Source of the DNA: Actinomycetospora straminea
Lineage (GTDB): Bacteria; Actinomycetota; Actinomycetes; Mycobacteriales; Pseudonocardiaceae
Assembly: GCF_028737255.1 (NCBI RefSeq)
Contig: NZ_JAQZAN010000025.1
Coordinates: forward strand, 31,405 to 95,404
Reading direction: 5' to 3'
DNA length: 64,000 nt
Shown: piece after piece, positions 45,162 to 57,292 of the stretch
Layout: the number at the start of each line of letters is the position of its first letter
How positions within the stretch are numbered: position 1 is the stretch's first letter
Notes under the pieces: generated by a model
Told to the model about the DNA's origin: nothing
The model's database searches: none
What the model saw: the letters and a program-made list of their open reading frames with translations, nothing else
Program-made: the position numbers and the translations under genes

Positions 45162-46808
45162 TCATCGGGGGACTGTGGTCCGCTCCCGCCGCCGCCGAAG
45201 CAGGCGCCCGACGGGTCGGCCGACGACCCCGCCGACCGTGTCGAGCACGGCGTCGGCCCGCGCCAGGCGACGCGCCTCGTCGGGGGCGCCGTCGAGCACG
45301 CCGCCGTCGGGGTCGTCGAGCCCGCGGGAGAACGACGGGTCGCGGGGCGTGCGGATCGGGTCGTGCTCGGGCCGCAGGACCGACCGGACGACCAGCGCGG
45401 CGACGGCGAGGACCGCGACGTCGCGCACGACGACCGCGCCGTAGAACCAGGGCGCGGGCAGGCCCTTGGCGTCGGTGCCGAGGTAGTAGTACATCCGCGG
45501 CGCCCAGACCAGCGCGTCGAGCAGCATCCACACCAGCAGCGGGCGCCAGCGCGGGTAGGCGAGCACCGCGAGCGGCACGAGCCACAGCGAGTACTGCGGG
45601 CTCCACACCTTGTTGGTCAGCAGGAACGCCACGATGACGAGGAACGCGATCGCCGCGAACCGCGGTCGCCGCGGCGCCCGGACGACGAGCACCGCGATCG
45701 CCAGGCAGCACACCGCGAACAGCACGGCGCTGACGGCGTTGAGCACCGTCGGCGGCTGCCCCGGCGCGAGCGGCCCGTCGAACCCGCTCCACCCCGTGAA
45801 CCCGGCGACGACGTTGTAGAGCGAGTCGGGGTCGGCGCCGCGCTCACCGTTGAGCCGGAAGAACTCCCACCAGCCCGCGGGCGCGAGCCAGGCGACGGGC
45901 AGGTTGATCAGCGCCCACGCCAGCACCCCGGCCGCGGTCGCCTGCGCCCACGCCCGCATCCGTCCGGCGCGCAGGCAGAGCAGCAGCAGCGGGAAGAGCA
46001 GGAACAGCGGGTAGAGCTTCGCCGCCGCCCCGATGCCGAGCACGACGCCGGCGAGCACCGGTCGTCGCCGCGACCAGGCGAGCATCCCCAGCGTCGCGGC
46101 GGCGACGGCGAGGGTGTCGAAGTTCGTGAACGCGTGCACCGCGACCAGGGGCGACACCGCGGCCAGCGCGGCGTCCCACGGCCGCCCGGGTCGCAGCCGG
46201 ACCATCGCCCAGATCGTCACCAGCCACGCGAGCGCGAGCCAGAACGCCGAGAGATCGAAGTAGACGACCACCGCGAGCCCGCCGGGGAGCAGGCCCGCGT
46301 CGGCGCCGGCGAGCCAGAGGTCCGCGAGGCGCGCGTTGGCCCACTGGAAGAACCCCGTGAGCACCGGGTACTCCATGTAGCGGACCTGCTCGCTGCCGTC
46401 CTCGCGGCGGTCGACCCACGACGTCACGTACGGCACGCCACCGGTGTCGAGACGCTCGGCGGTGTAGAGCGGGACCGTGTCCGAGTAGCACATCGCGACG
46501 TACTGGCGGCCGTCGCGCCAGTCGAGCTCGAGCCCGTCGTCGCCCGGGTACTGCTGCAGGCACGGCGCCTTGGCGAACCAGGCGAGCGCCAGCACGACGA
46601 CCGCGAGCAGCAGCACCACCCGCAGCGGGGTCAGGAACCGCGCCCGACCGGCGACGGCGTGCTCGCCCAGCGGCCCCCCGACCGCCGCCGAGAGCGACGC
46701 GACGAACGGGTCCTCCTGGGTGGGGCGCACCCGTTGGTCGGGGCCCAGCGAGGCGGGGTCGTGGGTGCGCGCCCGGGACGAGCCGGAGTGGGTGGGGGCG
46801 CCGGTCAC
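45162..46808 (-). CDS. GT87-family (DUF2029) polyprenol-dependent glycosyltransferase
   Basis: 548 residues, about ten membrane helices. Features of GT87/C-type membrane transferases: an acidic outer loop after helix 1 with [13 protein letters not shown] and [11 protein letters not shown], the [12 protein letters not shown] motif, and [15 protein letters not shown]. Mycobacterial relatives use polyprenyl-phosphate-mannose to make PIM and lipomannan; Rv0051 lies at the same place beside ponA1. Basic N- and C-terminal tails are cytoplasmic. GGAGG 9 bases before GTG 46808. Follows ponA by 24 bases. Confidence 0.85.
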   Translation of the reverse strand: MTGAPTHSGSSRARTHDPASLGPDQRVRPTQEDPFVASLSAAVGGPLGEHAVAGRARFLTPLRVVLLLAVVVLALAWFAKAPCLQQYPGDDGLELDWRDGRQYVAMCYSDTVPLYTAERLDTGGVPYVTSWVDRREDGSEQVRYMEYPVLTGFFQWANARLADLWLAGADAGLLPGGLAVVVYFDLSAFWLALAWLVTIWAMVRLRPGRPWDAALAAVSPLVAVHAFTNFDTLAVAAATLGMLAWSRRRPVLAGVVLGIGAAAKLYPLFLLFPLLLLCLRAGRMRAWAQATAAGVLAWALINLPVAWLAPAGWWEFFRLNGERGADPDSLYNVVAGFTGWSGFDGPLAPGQPPTVLNAVSAVLFAVCCLAIAVLVVRAPRRPRFAAIAFLVIVAFLLTNKVWSPQYSLWLVPLAVLAYPRWRPLLVWMLLDALVWAPRMYYYLGTDAKGLPAPWFYGAVVVRDVAVLAVAALVVRSVLRPEHDPIRTPRDPSFSRGLDDPDGGVLDGAPDEARRLARADAVLDTVGGVVGRPVGRLLRRRRERTTVPR

Positions 46809-46832
46809 GCGGGCCGCCCTCCGGATCGGGCG

Positions 46833-49736
46833 TCAGCCACCACCGAACAGACCGCCGCCGTCACCACCGCCGCCGTCACCGCCACCGCCGCCCTGGCCGC
46901 CACCGCCGTCGCCGCCCTGGCCGCCACCACCACCGCCGTCACCGCCACCGCCGCCGTCGGCGGCCTGGCCCGCGGGCTGACCGCCCTGGTCACCGCCGCC
47001 GCCCTGGTCGCCGCCGCCGTACTGGCCCTGGTCACCGCCGTAGTAGCCGCCGTCACCGCCGTACTGGCCCTGGTCACCCTGGTCGCCGCCCTGGTCACCG
47101 CCCTCCTGGCCCTCGGGCGGGCACGGCTGGCCCTCGACGCACTGCCCCTCCGGCGGCGCGGTCGGCGTGGTCTGGGGCGGGGTGCCGATCGGGCGGAACT
47201 CGGAGAACTGCTCGACCGGATCGCCGCTCAGGGCGTCGTTCATGTAGCCCTGCCAGATCTGGCCGGGCACGCCGCGACCGTAGATCGGTGCCCCGCTGCG
47301 GTTCTTGATCGGCGTGTTGTCGTCGGTGCCGACCCACACCGCCGTGGAGATCGAGGGCGTGAACCCGACCATCCACGCGTCGTTGTTCTGGCCCTCCACC
47401 GACGACTGCACGGTGCCCGTCTTCGCGGCCACCGGGCGGCCCCCGGACAGCGGGATCCCGGAGTGGTCGGCCACCTGCAGCATCGCCTCGGTGACGTTGC
47501 GGGCGAGCTGCTGGGTCATCCGCGTCTCGCCGGCCGGCGCCCCCGCGTCGAACAGCACGCGGCCATCGGCCGTGGTGACGCGGCTGACGAGGTGCGGGCG
47601 GTGGTAGACGCCGTCGGCGGCGAACGTGCCGTACGCCGCGGCCATGTCGCCGGGCCGGACCTCGCGGTCACCCAGCGAGATACCGCCCGAGGGGTTCGGG
47701 AGCTCGGCGCTGACGCCGGCCTGGTGCGCCGCGTCCGCCACGCGTTGCGGGCCCACCTGGACGCCGAGCTGGTAGAAGACGGTGTTGATCGACTGCGTCA
47801 TGGCCGTGCGCAGGTCGCAGTTGGCGCAGTTCTCGCCCTCGTTGTTCTCGACCTCGGTGCCCGCGATCGTCTGCGGGCTCGAGCCGTCGAACGTCGTGCC
47901 GAGACCGATCGGCGAGGGGTTGCGCTGCAGGCCCGCGAGCAGCACGAACGGCTTGAACGACGAGCCGGGCTGGCGGCGGGTCTGCGCGTAGTCGAACCCG
48001 GAGCCCTCCTGCCCGCCGTAGTAGGCGAGCACGGCGCCCGTGCGCGGGTCGACCGACACCAGCGCGGTGCGCAGGTTCTGCGGCTGCCCGCGCAGCTGGC
48101 GCTCGACGGACTCGACGGCCTCGTCCTGCAGCTCCGGGTCGATGGTGGTCGTGACCTGCAGACCCTCCTGGTTCACCTGCTGCTCGGTGATCCCGTAGGA
48201 GTTCAGCTCGTCGCGCACCGCCGAGACGATGTGGCCGCGGTCGTTGTCCGGGATGCCGCTGCGGCGCGGCTGCGGCGGGATGGTCGCGGGGAACGTCTGG
48301 CCCGCGCGCTCGCCGGCCGGCAGCCAGCTCTGGCTGACCATGCCGTCGAGGACGAAGGTCCAGCGCTGCTGGGACATGCCGGGGTCGACCGCGGGGTCCC
48401 AGCGCGACGGCGACTGGATGAGCCCGGCGAGCATCGCGCCCTCGGACACGGTCAGCTGCGAGACGTCCTTGCCGAAGTACGACTGCGAGGCGGCCTGGAT
48501 GCCGTAGGCGCCGCGGCCGAAGTAGATCGTGTTGAGGTAGTTGCCGAGGATCTCCTCCTTGGACTGCTCCTGGGAGATCTTCGCCGCGATCACCACCTCG
48601 CGGTACTTGCGCCACAGCGAGTACTCGTCGCCCACCAGCACGTTCTTCACGTACTGCTGCGTGATCGTCGACCCGCCGCCCGAGCCGCCGGTGGCCTGGT
48701 TCCAGGTGGCCCGCAGGATGCCGACGGGGTCGAAGCCGAGGTTCGAGTAGAACGAGCGGTCCTCGGCCGAGAGCACCGCCTGCTGCACGTGCAGGGGCAC
48801 CTGGGTGACCGGCACCTTGATCCGGTTGCCCTGCTCGGGCACGAGCGAGGCCAGCGACGACCCGTCGGCGTAGGACATCGTCGCGACCTGGTTGTTGGCC
48901 GCGTCGTCCGGCGTCGGCACGCGGAAGAAGATCCAGCCGACCGCGAACGCGAGCACCGGCCCGAGGATCACCAGGCCGAGCAGCAGGACGACGATGCGCC
49001 GGAGACGGCGGCTGCGGCGCTTCGGCCCGGGGCCGGGCGGGCCGGGACGGCCGGGACGGCGGCCGCGCGGGGGCTCGTCGCCGCCGTCGTCGCCCCGGCC
49101 GGGCCGCGTGCGCGACGGGGCCACGGCCGTGCCCGAGAGCCCGCCGGCGGCCATGGCGGCGCGCGACGACCCGGCCGCGGCGGTCGGCGCCATCGCGCGG
49201 GTGGCCGAGCCGTTGCGGCCGTGCTCGCCCGTGCCGCGGGGACGCGCGGTGTCGTGGGTCAGCAGGCGCGGCTCGCGGGCCGTCTCGCGCCCCTCGGGCG
49301 GCGTGACGGTGCCGACGGCGCTGCGGCGGGCGGCGGGCACGGCCGACGCTGCCGACGTGGCGGTCGCGGACGTGGCCGAGGTCGCTGAGGTGGCGGAAGT
49401 AGCCGTGCCGTTCGCGACGGTCGGGGCGTCGACCGAGCTGTGGTCGTGCTGACGGGTGGGGTTCTGCGACGGGGGGACGGGGCGCCAGCCCGGGGGCAGG
49501 CCGCCGTCGGGGTGCGGGGCGCCGTTGCGGGGGCCCGGCGGGTGCGGCCCGGGACGGCCGTGTCCCGGCGGCGGTCCCGCGGGCGGGCGGCCGGGGGCGC
49601 CGCGGGGTGGGCCGGGCGGGGAGCCGGGCGGCGGGCCCCCACGGCCGCCGGGCCGGGCCGGCGGCGGGGGTGGGGTGCCGCGGTCGGGCGCGGAGGGTCG
49701 CGTACCCCCGCGCTCCGTGCGCCGCTCGTCGTCCAC
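46833..49736 (-). CDS. ponA: Bifunctional class A penicillin-binding protein (PBP1)
   Basis: 967 residues. A long disordered Pro/Gly/Ser/Thr-rich cytoplasmic region (1-243), one membrane helix (about 244-271), glycosyltransferase-51 domain (AEDRSFYSNLGFDP, Glu near 320; Q-Q-Y-V-K-N) and transpeptidase with SxxK in PGSSFKPF (about 588-595), SIN (about 647) and KTGT (about 770). The tail (about 870-967) is Gly/Gln/Asp-rich. It polymerises and cross-links peptidoglycan. GGGAGG six bases before GTG 49736; an upstream in-frame start has none. Same place as ponA1 in mycobacteria. Confidence 0.95.
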   Translation of the reverse strand: MDDERRTERGGTRPSAPDRGTPPPPPARPGGRGGPPPGSPPGPPRGAPGRPPAGPPPGHGRPGPHPPGPRNGAPHPDGGLPPGWRPVPPSQNPTRQHDHSSVDAPTVANGTATSATSATSATSATATSAASAVPAARRSAVGTVTPPEGRETAREPRLLTHDTARPRGTGEHGRNGSATRAMAPTAAAGSSRAAMAAGGLSGTAVAPSRTRPGRGDDGGDEPPRGRRPGRPGPPGPGPKRRSRRLRRIVVLLLGLVILGPVLAFAVGWIFFRVPTPDDAANNQVATMSYADGSSLASLVPEQGNRIKVPVTQVPLHVQQAVLSAEDRSFYSNLGFDPVGILRATWNQATGGSGGGSTITQQYVKNVLVGDEYSLWRKYREVVIAAKISQEQSKEEILGNYLNTIYFGRGAYGIQAASQSYFGKDVSQLTVSEGAMLAGLIQSPSRWDPAVDPGMSQQRWTFVLDGMVSQSWLPAGERAGQTFPATIPPQPRRSGIPDNDRGHIVSAVRDELNSYGITEQQVNQEGLQVTTTIDPELQDEAVESVERQLRGQPQNLRTALVSVDPRTGAVLAYYGGQEGSGFDYAQTRRQPGSSFKPFVLLAGLQRNPSPIGLGTTFDGSSPQTIAGTEVENNEGENCANCDLRTAMTQSINTVFYQLGVQVGPQRVADAAHQAGVSAELPNPSGGISLGDREVRPGDMAAAYGTFAADGVYHRPHLVSRVTTADGRVLFDAGAPAGETRMTQQLARNVTEAMLQVADHSGIPLSGGRPVAAKTGTVQSSVEGQNNDAWMVGFTPSISTAVWVGTDDNTPIKNRSGAPIYGRGVPGQIWQGYMNDALSGDPVEQFSEFRPIGTPPQTTPTAPPEGQCVEGQPCPPEGQEGGDQGGDQGDQGQYGGDGGYYGGDQGQYGGGDQGGGGDQGGQPAGQAADGGGGGDGGGGGGQGGDGGGGQGGGGGDGGGGDGGGLFGGG

Positions 49737-49823
49737 CGATCGCCTCCCGATGCCGGGTGGTGCCCTGTGTTCAGGCCCGAGGGCCATCCCGTCGGTCCCG
49801 GGGGCCGCGATCGGCCGGAGCCG

Positions 49824-50231
49824 TCAGGGGGAGGCGGTCCGGCGGCGCCGGCGGCCTCCTCCCGACGCGTCGTCGGTCCCCAGGACGTATGACTGTACGA
49901 GGTGGTTCCATCGGCACGATCGGCAGACCTCCACGACGTGGACGGTGAACTCGCTGATCGCATCCGCCAGACGGCTGATCTCGTCGGCGGAACGAGCGGA
50001 TCCGGCGGCCGCACCGAGGCGTTCGCCGAAGATCCAGTTGACCTCCACGAGCGGTTCCTGCCGGCAGAGCGGGCACGGCCGGGCGGTCGGCCGGCCGTGG
50101 TACGAGGCCGCCTGGAGCAGGTAGACCCCGGCGTCGCAGGCGTCCGCGGTGGCTACGCGGCCGGCCGCGACGTCGGCGAGCGCCGCGCGGCGCTGCAGCG
50201 CGTAGTCGACCACCTGACGGACTCCCGGCAC
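49824..50231 (-). CDS. DUF5318 family zinc-ribbon-like protein
   Basis: 135 residues. Two CxxC pairs ([10 protein letters not shown] and VCRSCRWNH) would bind zinc. The core [16 protein letters not shown], then [11 protein letters not shown] and N-W-I-F-G-E-R-L matches the DUF5318 family, neighbours of ponA1 in mycobacteria (Rv0049). Function unknown. TAGGCT (complement of 50238-50243) is 6 bases before GTG 50231 without a Shine-Dalgarno. First gene of the line DUF5318-ponA-GT87. Confidence 0.85.
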   Translation of the reverse strand: MPGVRQVVDYALQRRAALADVAAGRVATADACDAGVYLLQAASYHGRPTARPCPLCRQEPLVEVNWIFGERLGAAAGSARSADEISRLADAISEFTVHVVEVCRSCRWNHLVQSYVLGTDDASGGGRRRRRTASP

Positions 50232-50341
50232 GAGGCCAGCCTAGCCACCGTGACCGGTGTCCGTCCCCTGCTCCGGCGGGGTCCGGGAGCCCCGGAGGCC
50301 CGATCGACTGTGACGTGATCGCCGATCGGGGTCGCGTGATG

Positions 50342-50354
50342 TATCGGTCCGATA
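50342..50354. promoter_or_regulatory. Palindrome TATCGGTCCGATA before the PadR gene
   Basis: TATCGG and CCGATA flank one T; 76 bases before the PadR start, overlapping a possible minus-10 TATGGT (50353-50358). Likely operator of the PadR protein, acting on itself and perhaps on the divergent DUF5318 gene. Confidence 0.5.
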
Positions 50355-50429
50355 TGGTCGTCGCAGAGGGTCGCCGTGATCGTCGCGGCGACCCGGCGAT
50401 CGGCAGGTGCGCGAGGGGGGAGGCGGCCG

Positions 50430-51104
50430 GTGCTCGAGCTCGCGGTCCTCGGCCTGCTCCACGAGGCGCCGATGCACGGCTACCAGCTGCGCAAGCAGCT
50501 CCACGCCCGCCTCGGCACCTTCCGCGCGTTCTCCTGGGGCTCGCTCTACCCGACCCTGCGCCGGCTCCAACGTGCCGGGCTGATCGCCGAGACCACCGAC
50601 GCGGCGGACGACGCCGCCGACGAGGGCACGGTGGACCCGGCGACCGCGGCGTCCACCCGATCCCGGTCGACCCGGTCGGCGTCGCGTGGCTCCTGGGGCT
50701 CGAAGACGCGCCGCGGGCGCCGGGTGTTCGAGCTGACCGCCGAGGGCAAGGACCGGTTCGACGAGCTGCTCGGCGAGGTCGGACCGCAGGCCTGGGACGA
50801 CGAGAGCTTCGGCATCCACCTGGCCTTCTTCTCCCGGACGCCGGTCGAGGTGCGCATGCGCATCCTCGAGGGCCGGCGGCGCCAGGTGGAGGAGCGCCGC
50901 GAGGGACTGCGCTCCACGCTGTCCCGGGCCGGCGAGCAGATCGACCACTACACCCGCGAGCTGCACCGCATCGGTCTCGAGTCCACCGAGCGCGAGGTCC
51001 GTTGGCTCAACGAGCTCATCGCCGCCGAGCGCGCCGAGGGTCCGTCCCCGAGCCCCGACGACGAGCCGGGCGGCACCGCCCGCCCGTCCCCACACGGCGC
51101 CTGA
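50430..51104 (+). CDS. PadR family transcriptional regulator
   Basis: 224 residues. PadR winged-helix 1-110: [40 protein letters not shown] and the wing with [12 protein letters not shown]; a variable Thr/Ser/Arg-rich stretch (about 65-95) is inserted before the wing. The C-terminal half, [24 protein letters not shown], [20 protein letters not shown], is the mycobacterial Rv0047c type. GGGGGAGG before GTG 50430 fixes the start. Stands directly before ino1, 56 bases away. Confidence 0.9.
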   Translation: MLELAVLGLLHEAPMHGYQLRKQLHARLGTFRAFSWGSLYPTLRRLQRAGLIAETTDAADDAADEGTVDPATAASTRSRSTRSASRGSWGSKTRRGRRVFELTAEGKDRFDELLGEVGPQAWDDESFGIHLAFFSRTPVEVRMRILEGRRRQVEERREGLRSTLSRAGEQIDHYTRELHRIGLESTEREVRWLNELIAAERAEGPSPSPDDEPGGTARPSPHGA

Positions 51105-51160
51105 CACCCCACAGGTCCGTCACCCGTCACCCCCGAGGAAGAGACAAGAGGAGAACTGCC

Positions 51161-52243
51161 ATGGGTTCGGTCCGAGTGGCGATCGTCGGCGTGGGCAACT
51201 GCGCCGCGTCGCTCGTACAGGGCGTGCAGTACTACGCCGACGCCGACCCGGCCACGCGGGTGCCGGGTCTGATGCACGTCGACTTCGGCGGGTACCACGT
51301 CCGCGACCTCGAGTTCGTGGCCGCGTTCGACGTCGACGCCAAGAAGGTCGGCCAGGACCTCGCCGACGCCATCGTGGCGTCCGAGAACAACACGATCCGC
51401 ATCGCCGACGTGCCCCCGACGGGCGTGACCGTCCAGCGCGGCCACACCTACGACGGCCTCGGGCGCTACTACCGCGAGACCATCACCGAGGCCGACGGCG
51501 ACCCCGTCGACGTCGTGGCCGCGCTGCGCGAGGCCCGCGCCGACGTGCTCGTCTCCTACCTGCCCGTGGGCAGCGAGGAGGCCGACAAGTTCTACGCGCA
51601 GTGCGCCATCGACGCCGGCGTGGCGTTCGTCAACGCGCTGCCGGTGTTCATCGCGTCGGACCCCGAGTGGGCGCAGAAGTTCACCGACGCGGGCGTGCCG
51701 ATCGTCGGCGACGACATCAAGTCGCAGGTCGGCGCCACGATCACCCACCGCGTGCTCGCGAAGCTCTTCGAGGACCGCGGGGTCCACCTCGACCGCACGA
51801 TGCAGCTCAATGTCGGCGGCAACATGGACTTCCGCAACATGCTCGAGCGCGAGCGCCTGGAGTCGAAGAAGACGTCGAAGACCAACTCGGTGACGTCGCA
51901 GATCGACCGCGACATGGGCAAGGGCAACGTCCACATCGGCCCGTCGGACCACGTGCCGTGGCTCGACGACCGCAAGTGGGCCTACGTCCGCCTCGAGGGC
52001 CGCGCCTTCGGCGACGTGCCCCTGTCGCTGGAGTACAAGCTCGAGGTCTGGGACTCCCCGAACTCCGCGGGCATCATCATCGACGCCGTCCGCGCGGCGA
52101 AGATCGCGATGGACCGCGGCATCGGCGGCCCGCTGCTCGCGCCGTCGTCGTACTTCATGAAGTCGCCGCCCGAGCAGTACCGCGACTCGGTGGCCTACGA
52201 CCGCGTCGAGGAGTTCATCCGCGGCGAGCGCGGGCCTGCCTGA
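51161..52243 (+). CDS. ino1: Inositol-3-phosphate synthase
   Basis: 360 residues. NAD motif [20 protein letters not shown], the actinobacterial pattern [48 protein letters not shown] and the [14 protein letters not shown] loop. It turns glucose-6-phosphate into myo-inositol-3-phosphate, feeding phosphatidylinositol, PIMs and mycothiol, which fits the nearby GT87 gene. AGAGGAG upstream of ATG 51161. Confidence 0.97.
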   Translation: MGSVRVAIVGVGNCAASLVQGVQYYADADPATRVPGLMHVDFGGYHVRDLEFVAAFDVDAKKVGQDLADAIVASENNTIRIADVPPTGVTVQRGHTYDGLGRYYRETITEADGDPVDVVAALREARADVLVSYLPVGSEEADKFYAQCAIDAGVAFVNALPVFIASDPEWAQKFTDAGVPIVGDDIKSQVGATITHRVLAKLFEDRGVHLDRTMQLNVGGNMDFRNMLERERLESKKTSKTNSVTSQIDRDMGKGNVHIGPSDHVPWLDDRKWAYVRLEGRAFGDVPLSLEYKLEVWDSPNSAGIIIDAVRAAKIAMDRGIGGPLLAPSSYFMKSPPEQYRDSVAYDRVEEFIRGERGPA

Positions 52244-52258
52244 CGCTCCCCGTGCACC

Positions 52259-52299
52259 ACGGAGGCCCCGCCGACCGAGCCGGTCGGCGGGGCCTCCGT
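52259..52299. terminator. Bidirectional terminator between ino1 and leuS
   Basis: Perfect 19-bp arms (52259-52277 and 52281-52299) around AGC, beginning ACGGAGGCCCC; 15 bases after the ino1 stop and 5 before the leuS stop (convergent genes). Confidence 0.92.
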
Positions 52300-52303
52300 C
52301 GTC

Positions 52304-55243
<2,940 letters not shown>

Positions 55244-55422
55244 GGCACTCCTCCTGGGTATCGACCTCGGGTCGTCCCGCGGGGAGCCCGCGACCGGGTC
55301 CGGCGGTCCCGTCCGTCCCGCCGGGAGGCCCCGCGGGTGGGTTCGCCGTCGACCCGCGCACGCCGCGCCCCACGGGGGCACCGCGGATCCCGCGAGGACA
55401 CCACCGAGCCTACTCTGGGGGT

Positions 55423-55923
55423 GTGATCGTCCCGGCCCTGGTCCTGGCGGTGGCGGCGCTCGTGGTGGGCGGCGCCGGACTGCTCGCCCTGCGGCACCGC
55501 CTGCCGCGCAACCGCGTCCTCGGCATCCGCACGGTGTGGACCATGCACAGCGTCGACGCCTTCCGCCGCGCCAACCGCGCCGCCGCGCCCGCGTTCGTGG
55601 GCGCCGGGCTGGTCGGGCTCGCCGGTGCCGGGGCCGCGCTCGGTGCCGCGACCACCGGCGCCGGGGTGACGATGCTGGTCCTCGGGGCGCTCGCGCTGGT
55701 CGGGCTGCTGGGGGCCGGGGGCGTCGTCGGCGCGCGGTTCGCCGCCGCCGAGCAGGCCGAGCACGAGGCGCTCGCGTCCCTGCCCGCGACGCCGTGCACC
55801 GCGGGGCTGCCCGAGGAGCCGGAGGAGCCGGCCGCCTGTGCGCCCGCCGCCGGCGCCTGCGGGGGCTCGTGCGCGATCTGCCCGCGGGCGGCGGCCGACG
55901 CCGCCGCCGACCCGGGGGCCTGA
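55423..55923 (+). CDS. SdpI-like membrane protein with cysteine-rich tail
   Basis: 166 residues. Three membrane helices (1-25, 55-80, 83-105) around the SdpI-like motif [20 protein letters not shown]. After the last helix comes an unusual acidic/cysteine-rich tail with [19 protein letters not shown] and [13 protein letters not shown]: five cysteines in the last 45 residues. SdpI is an immunity protein against a killing peptide in Bacillus, but most actinobacterial relatives are unstudied. TACTCT lies 6 bases before GTG 55423 with no Shine-Dalgarno: likely leaderless. Divergent from leuS. Confidence 0.78.
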   Translation: MIVPALVLAVAALVVGGAGLLALRHRLPRNRVLGIRTVWTMHSVDAFRRANRAAAPAFVGAGLVGLAGAGAALGAATTGAGVTMLVLGALALVGLLGAGGVVGARFAAAEQAEHEALASLPATPCTAGLPEEPEEPAACAPAAGACGGSCAICPRAAADAAADPGA

Positions 55924-55925
55924 GG

Positions 55926-56414
55926 TCACCAGCCCCAGGTGCCCGGCGCGCCCTTGAACGGGCCGACGACGTCCCGGGTGATCCAGCCGCCGTAGAACCC
56001 GCCGGGCTGGGGCTCGACCCGCTCGCCGTCGAGGGTGATCTCGTCGAACGGCGCGGGGTAGAGCGCCACCCGGTCGGCGAGCTCGGGGTAGACGGCGTCC
56101 TGCGGGTACCACCAACCGACGTCGGTCAGCGGCGCCGCCCCCGGCACCACGACGTCGACGTAGCGGGCCGTGCCCTTCCACTCGCACACCGTCCGGCGCT
56201 GGGCCGGGCGCAGCACGCCCTCGGTGAACGCGGTGCGCCGGAGGTACCAGGTCGGCGGGTGGCTGGTCTCGAGCACGCGCACGAGGTCGTCGGTGTCGGC
56301 GACGACGGTGCCGGCGTGCGTGACCACCGCGCGCCGGCGCACGGCCTCCGCCCGCGGCGGGCGTGGGTAGTCCCACACCGACTCCTGCCCGGGACCGGGT
56401 TCGACGCGTCGCAC
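55926..56414 (-). CDS. DUF427 family protein
   Basis: 162 residues. Core [43 protein letters not shown] and G-F-Y-G-G-W-I-T match the single-domain DUF427 (small beta-tent fold; function unknown). TAGCGT (complement of 56422-56427) lies 7 bases before GTG 56414. Downstream of yqgE across a structured gap. Confidence 0.87.
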   Translation of the reverse strand: MRRVEPGPGQESVWDYPRPPRAEAVRRRAVVTHAGTVVADTDDLVRVLETSHPPTWYLRRTAFTEGVLRPAQRRTVCEWKGTARYVDVVVPGAAPLTDVGWWYPQDAVYPELADRVALYPAPFDEITLDGERVEPQPGGFYGGWITRDVVGPFKGAPGTWGW

Positions 56415-56454
56415 GACGATGACGCTAGGCCCGGCCGGGCGTCTCGGCGCGACG

Positions 56455-56505
56455 AGCGAACGGGGAGTTCGTGCGCGTAGAGGCAGCGAGATACCCGTTC
56501 GCTGC
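56455..56505. promoter_or_regulatory. Structured intergenic element with competing stems
   Basis: AGCGAACGGG (56455-56464) pairs with CCCGTTCGCT (56494-56503), or GCAGCGA (56483-56489) pairs with TCGCTGC (56499-56505); both cannot form. Lies between the yqgE stop and the DUF427 start on the same strand. Confidence 0.55.
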
Positions 56506-56522
56506 GTCCGGGACCGGCGCGC

Positions 56523-57122
56523 TCAGTTCCGGCGCGGCTCGGTGACGTGGGTGGCCAGCAGCGCGAGGGGCACGCCCTGGCGGCGCAGGACCCCGCCCCA
56601 GAGGTCGTAGCCGGCGGGGGCGAGGACGTCGTCGGGCAGGGCCGGCACCACGTACCAGTCGCCGCGGCCGATCTCGCCGGCGAGCTGTCCGCGGTCCCAG
56701 CCCGAGTAGCCGGCGAAGACGCGCAGGCCGCGGACGCGGGGGGCGAGGTCGTCGGGGTCGCCGTCGAGGTCGACGAGCGCGACGGGCCCGCGGACGCCGA
56801 CGACGCCGCCGGTGCGGGCCGGGTCCTCGCCGGTGCGCAGGGCGGCGAGGCACAGGGCGGTGCGCTGCTCGACGGGCCCGCCGACGAACACGGCGTTCGG
56901 GCTGGTCGTGTGCGGGCCCCACGTCGGCAGGACGTCGGCGACCGAGACCTCGCTGGGCCGGTTGAGGACGACGCCCAGGGTGCCGGCGGGCCGGTGGTCG
57001 ATGATGAACACGACCGAGCGCGCGAAGTTGGGGTCGGTCAGGGTCGGGGAGGCCACGAGGAGCGTCCCCGCCTCGACCTCGGCCTGCTGATGTTCACCCA
57101 CACCACTGGCCACGCGACCCAT
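56523..57122 (-). CDS. UPF0301/YqgE (AlgH) family protein
   Basis: 199 residues. Family pattern clear: GTLLVASPTLTDPNFARSVV, F-I-I-D-H-R-P-A-G-T-L-G-V-V-L-N-R-P, V-F-V-G-G-P-V, R-V-F-A-G-Y-S-G-W-D-R-G-Q-L and D-W-Y-V-V-P-A. Rv0038 of mycobacteria is the counterpart. Function is unknown despite the AlgH name. ATG 57122 fits the family; no Shine-Dalgarno was seen. Confidence 0.92.
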   Translation of the reverse strand: MGRVASGVGEHQQAEVEAGTLLVASPTLTDPNFARSVVFIIDHRPAGTLGVVLNRPSEVSVADVLPTWGPHTTSPNAVFVGGPVEQRTALCLAALRTGEDPARTGGVVGVRGPVALVDLDGDPDDLAPRVRGLRVFAGYSGWDRGQLAGEIGRGDWYVVPALPDDVLAPAGYDLWGGVLRRQGVPLALLATHVTEPRRN

Positions 57123-57292
57123 CGTCGCACCGGCGCGCTCCGTGGCGGCAGGCACGGTCCGGGTGGGGACGACCACGCCCGACCGGGCGGACGCACGCCG
57201 CGCGGACGGTCGACAACGGGTCACCGGGGTCCACCGGACGGCCTGCGCAGCCCCGACCCGTTCCGGACATCGAGCGCGTAGCGTGGGCGCCC

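Noticed and set aside
46838..47110. GGC/CCG-rich repeat-like stretch as a possible array or mobile repeat
   Set aside because: It is the Gly/Gln-rich coding tail of ponA, not an independent repeat element.
45090..49388. 1432-codon plus-strand frame opposite GT87 and ponA
   Set aside because: Low-complexity antisense shadow of well-recognised genes.
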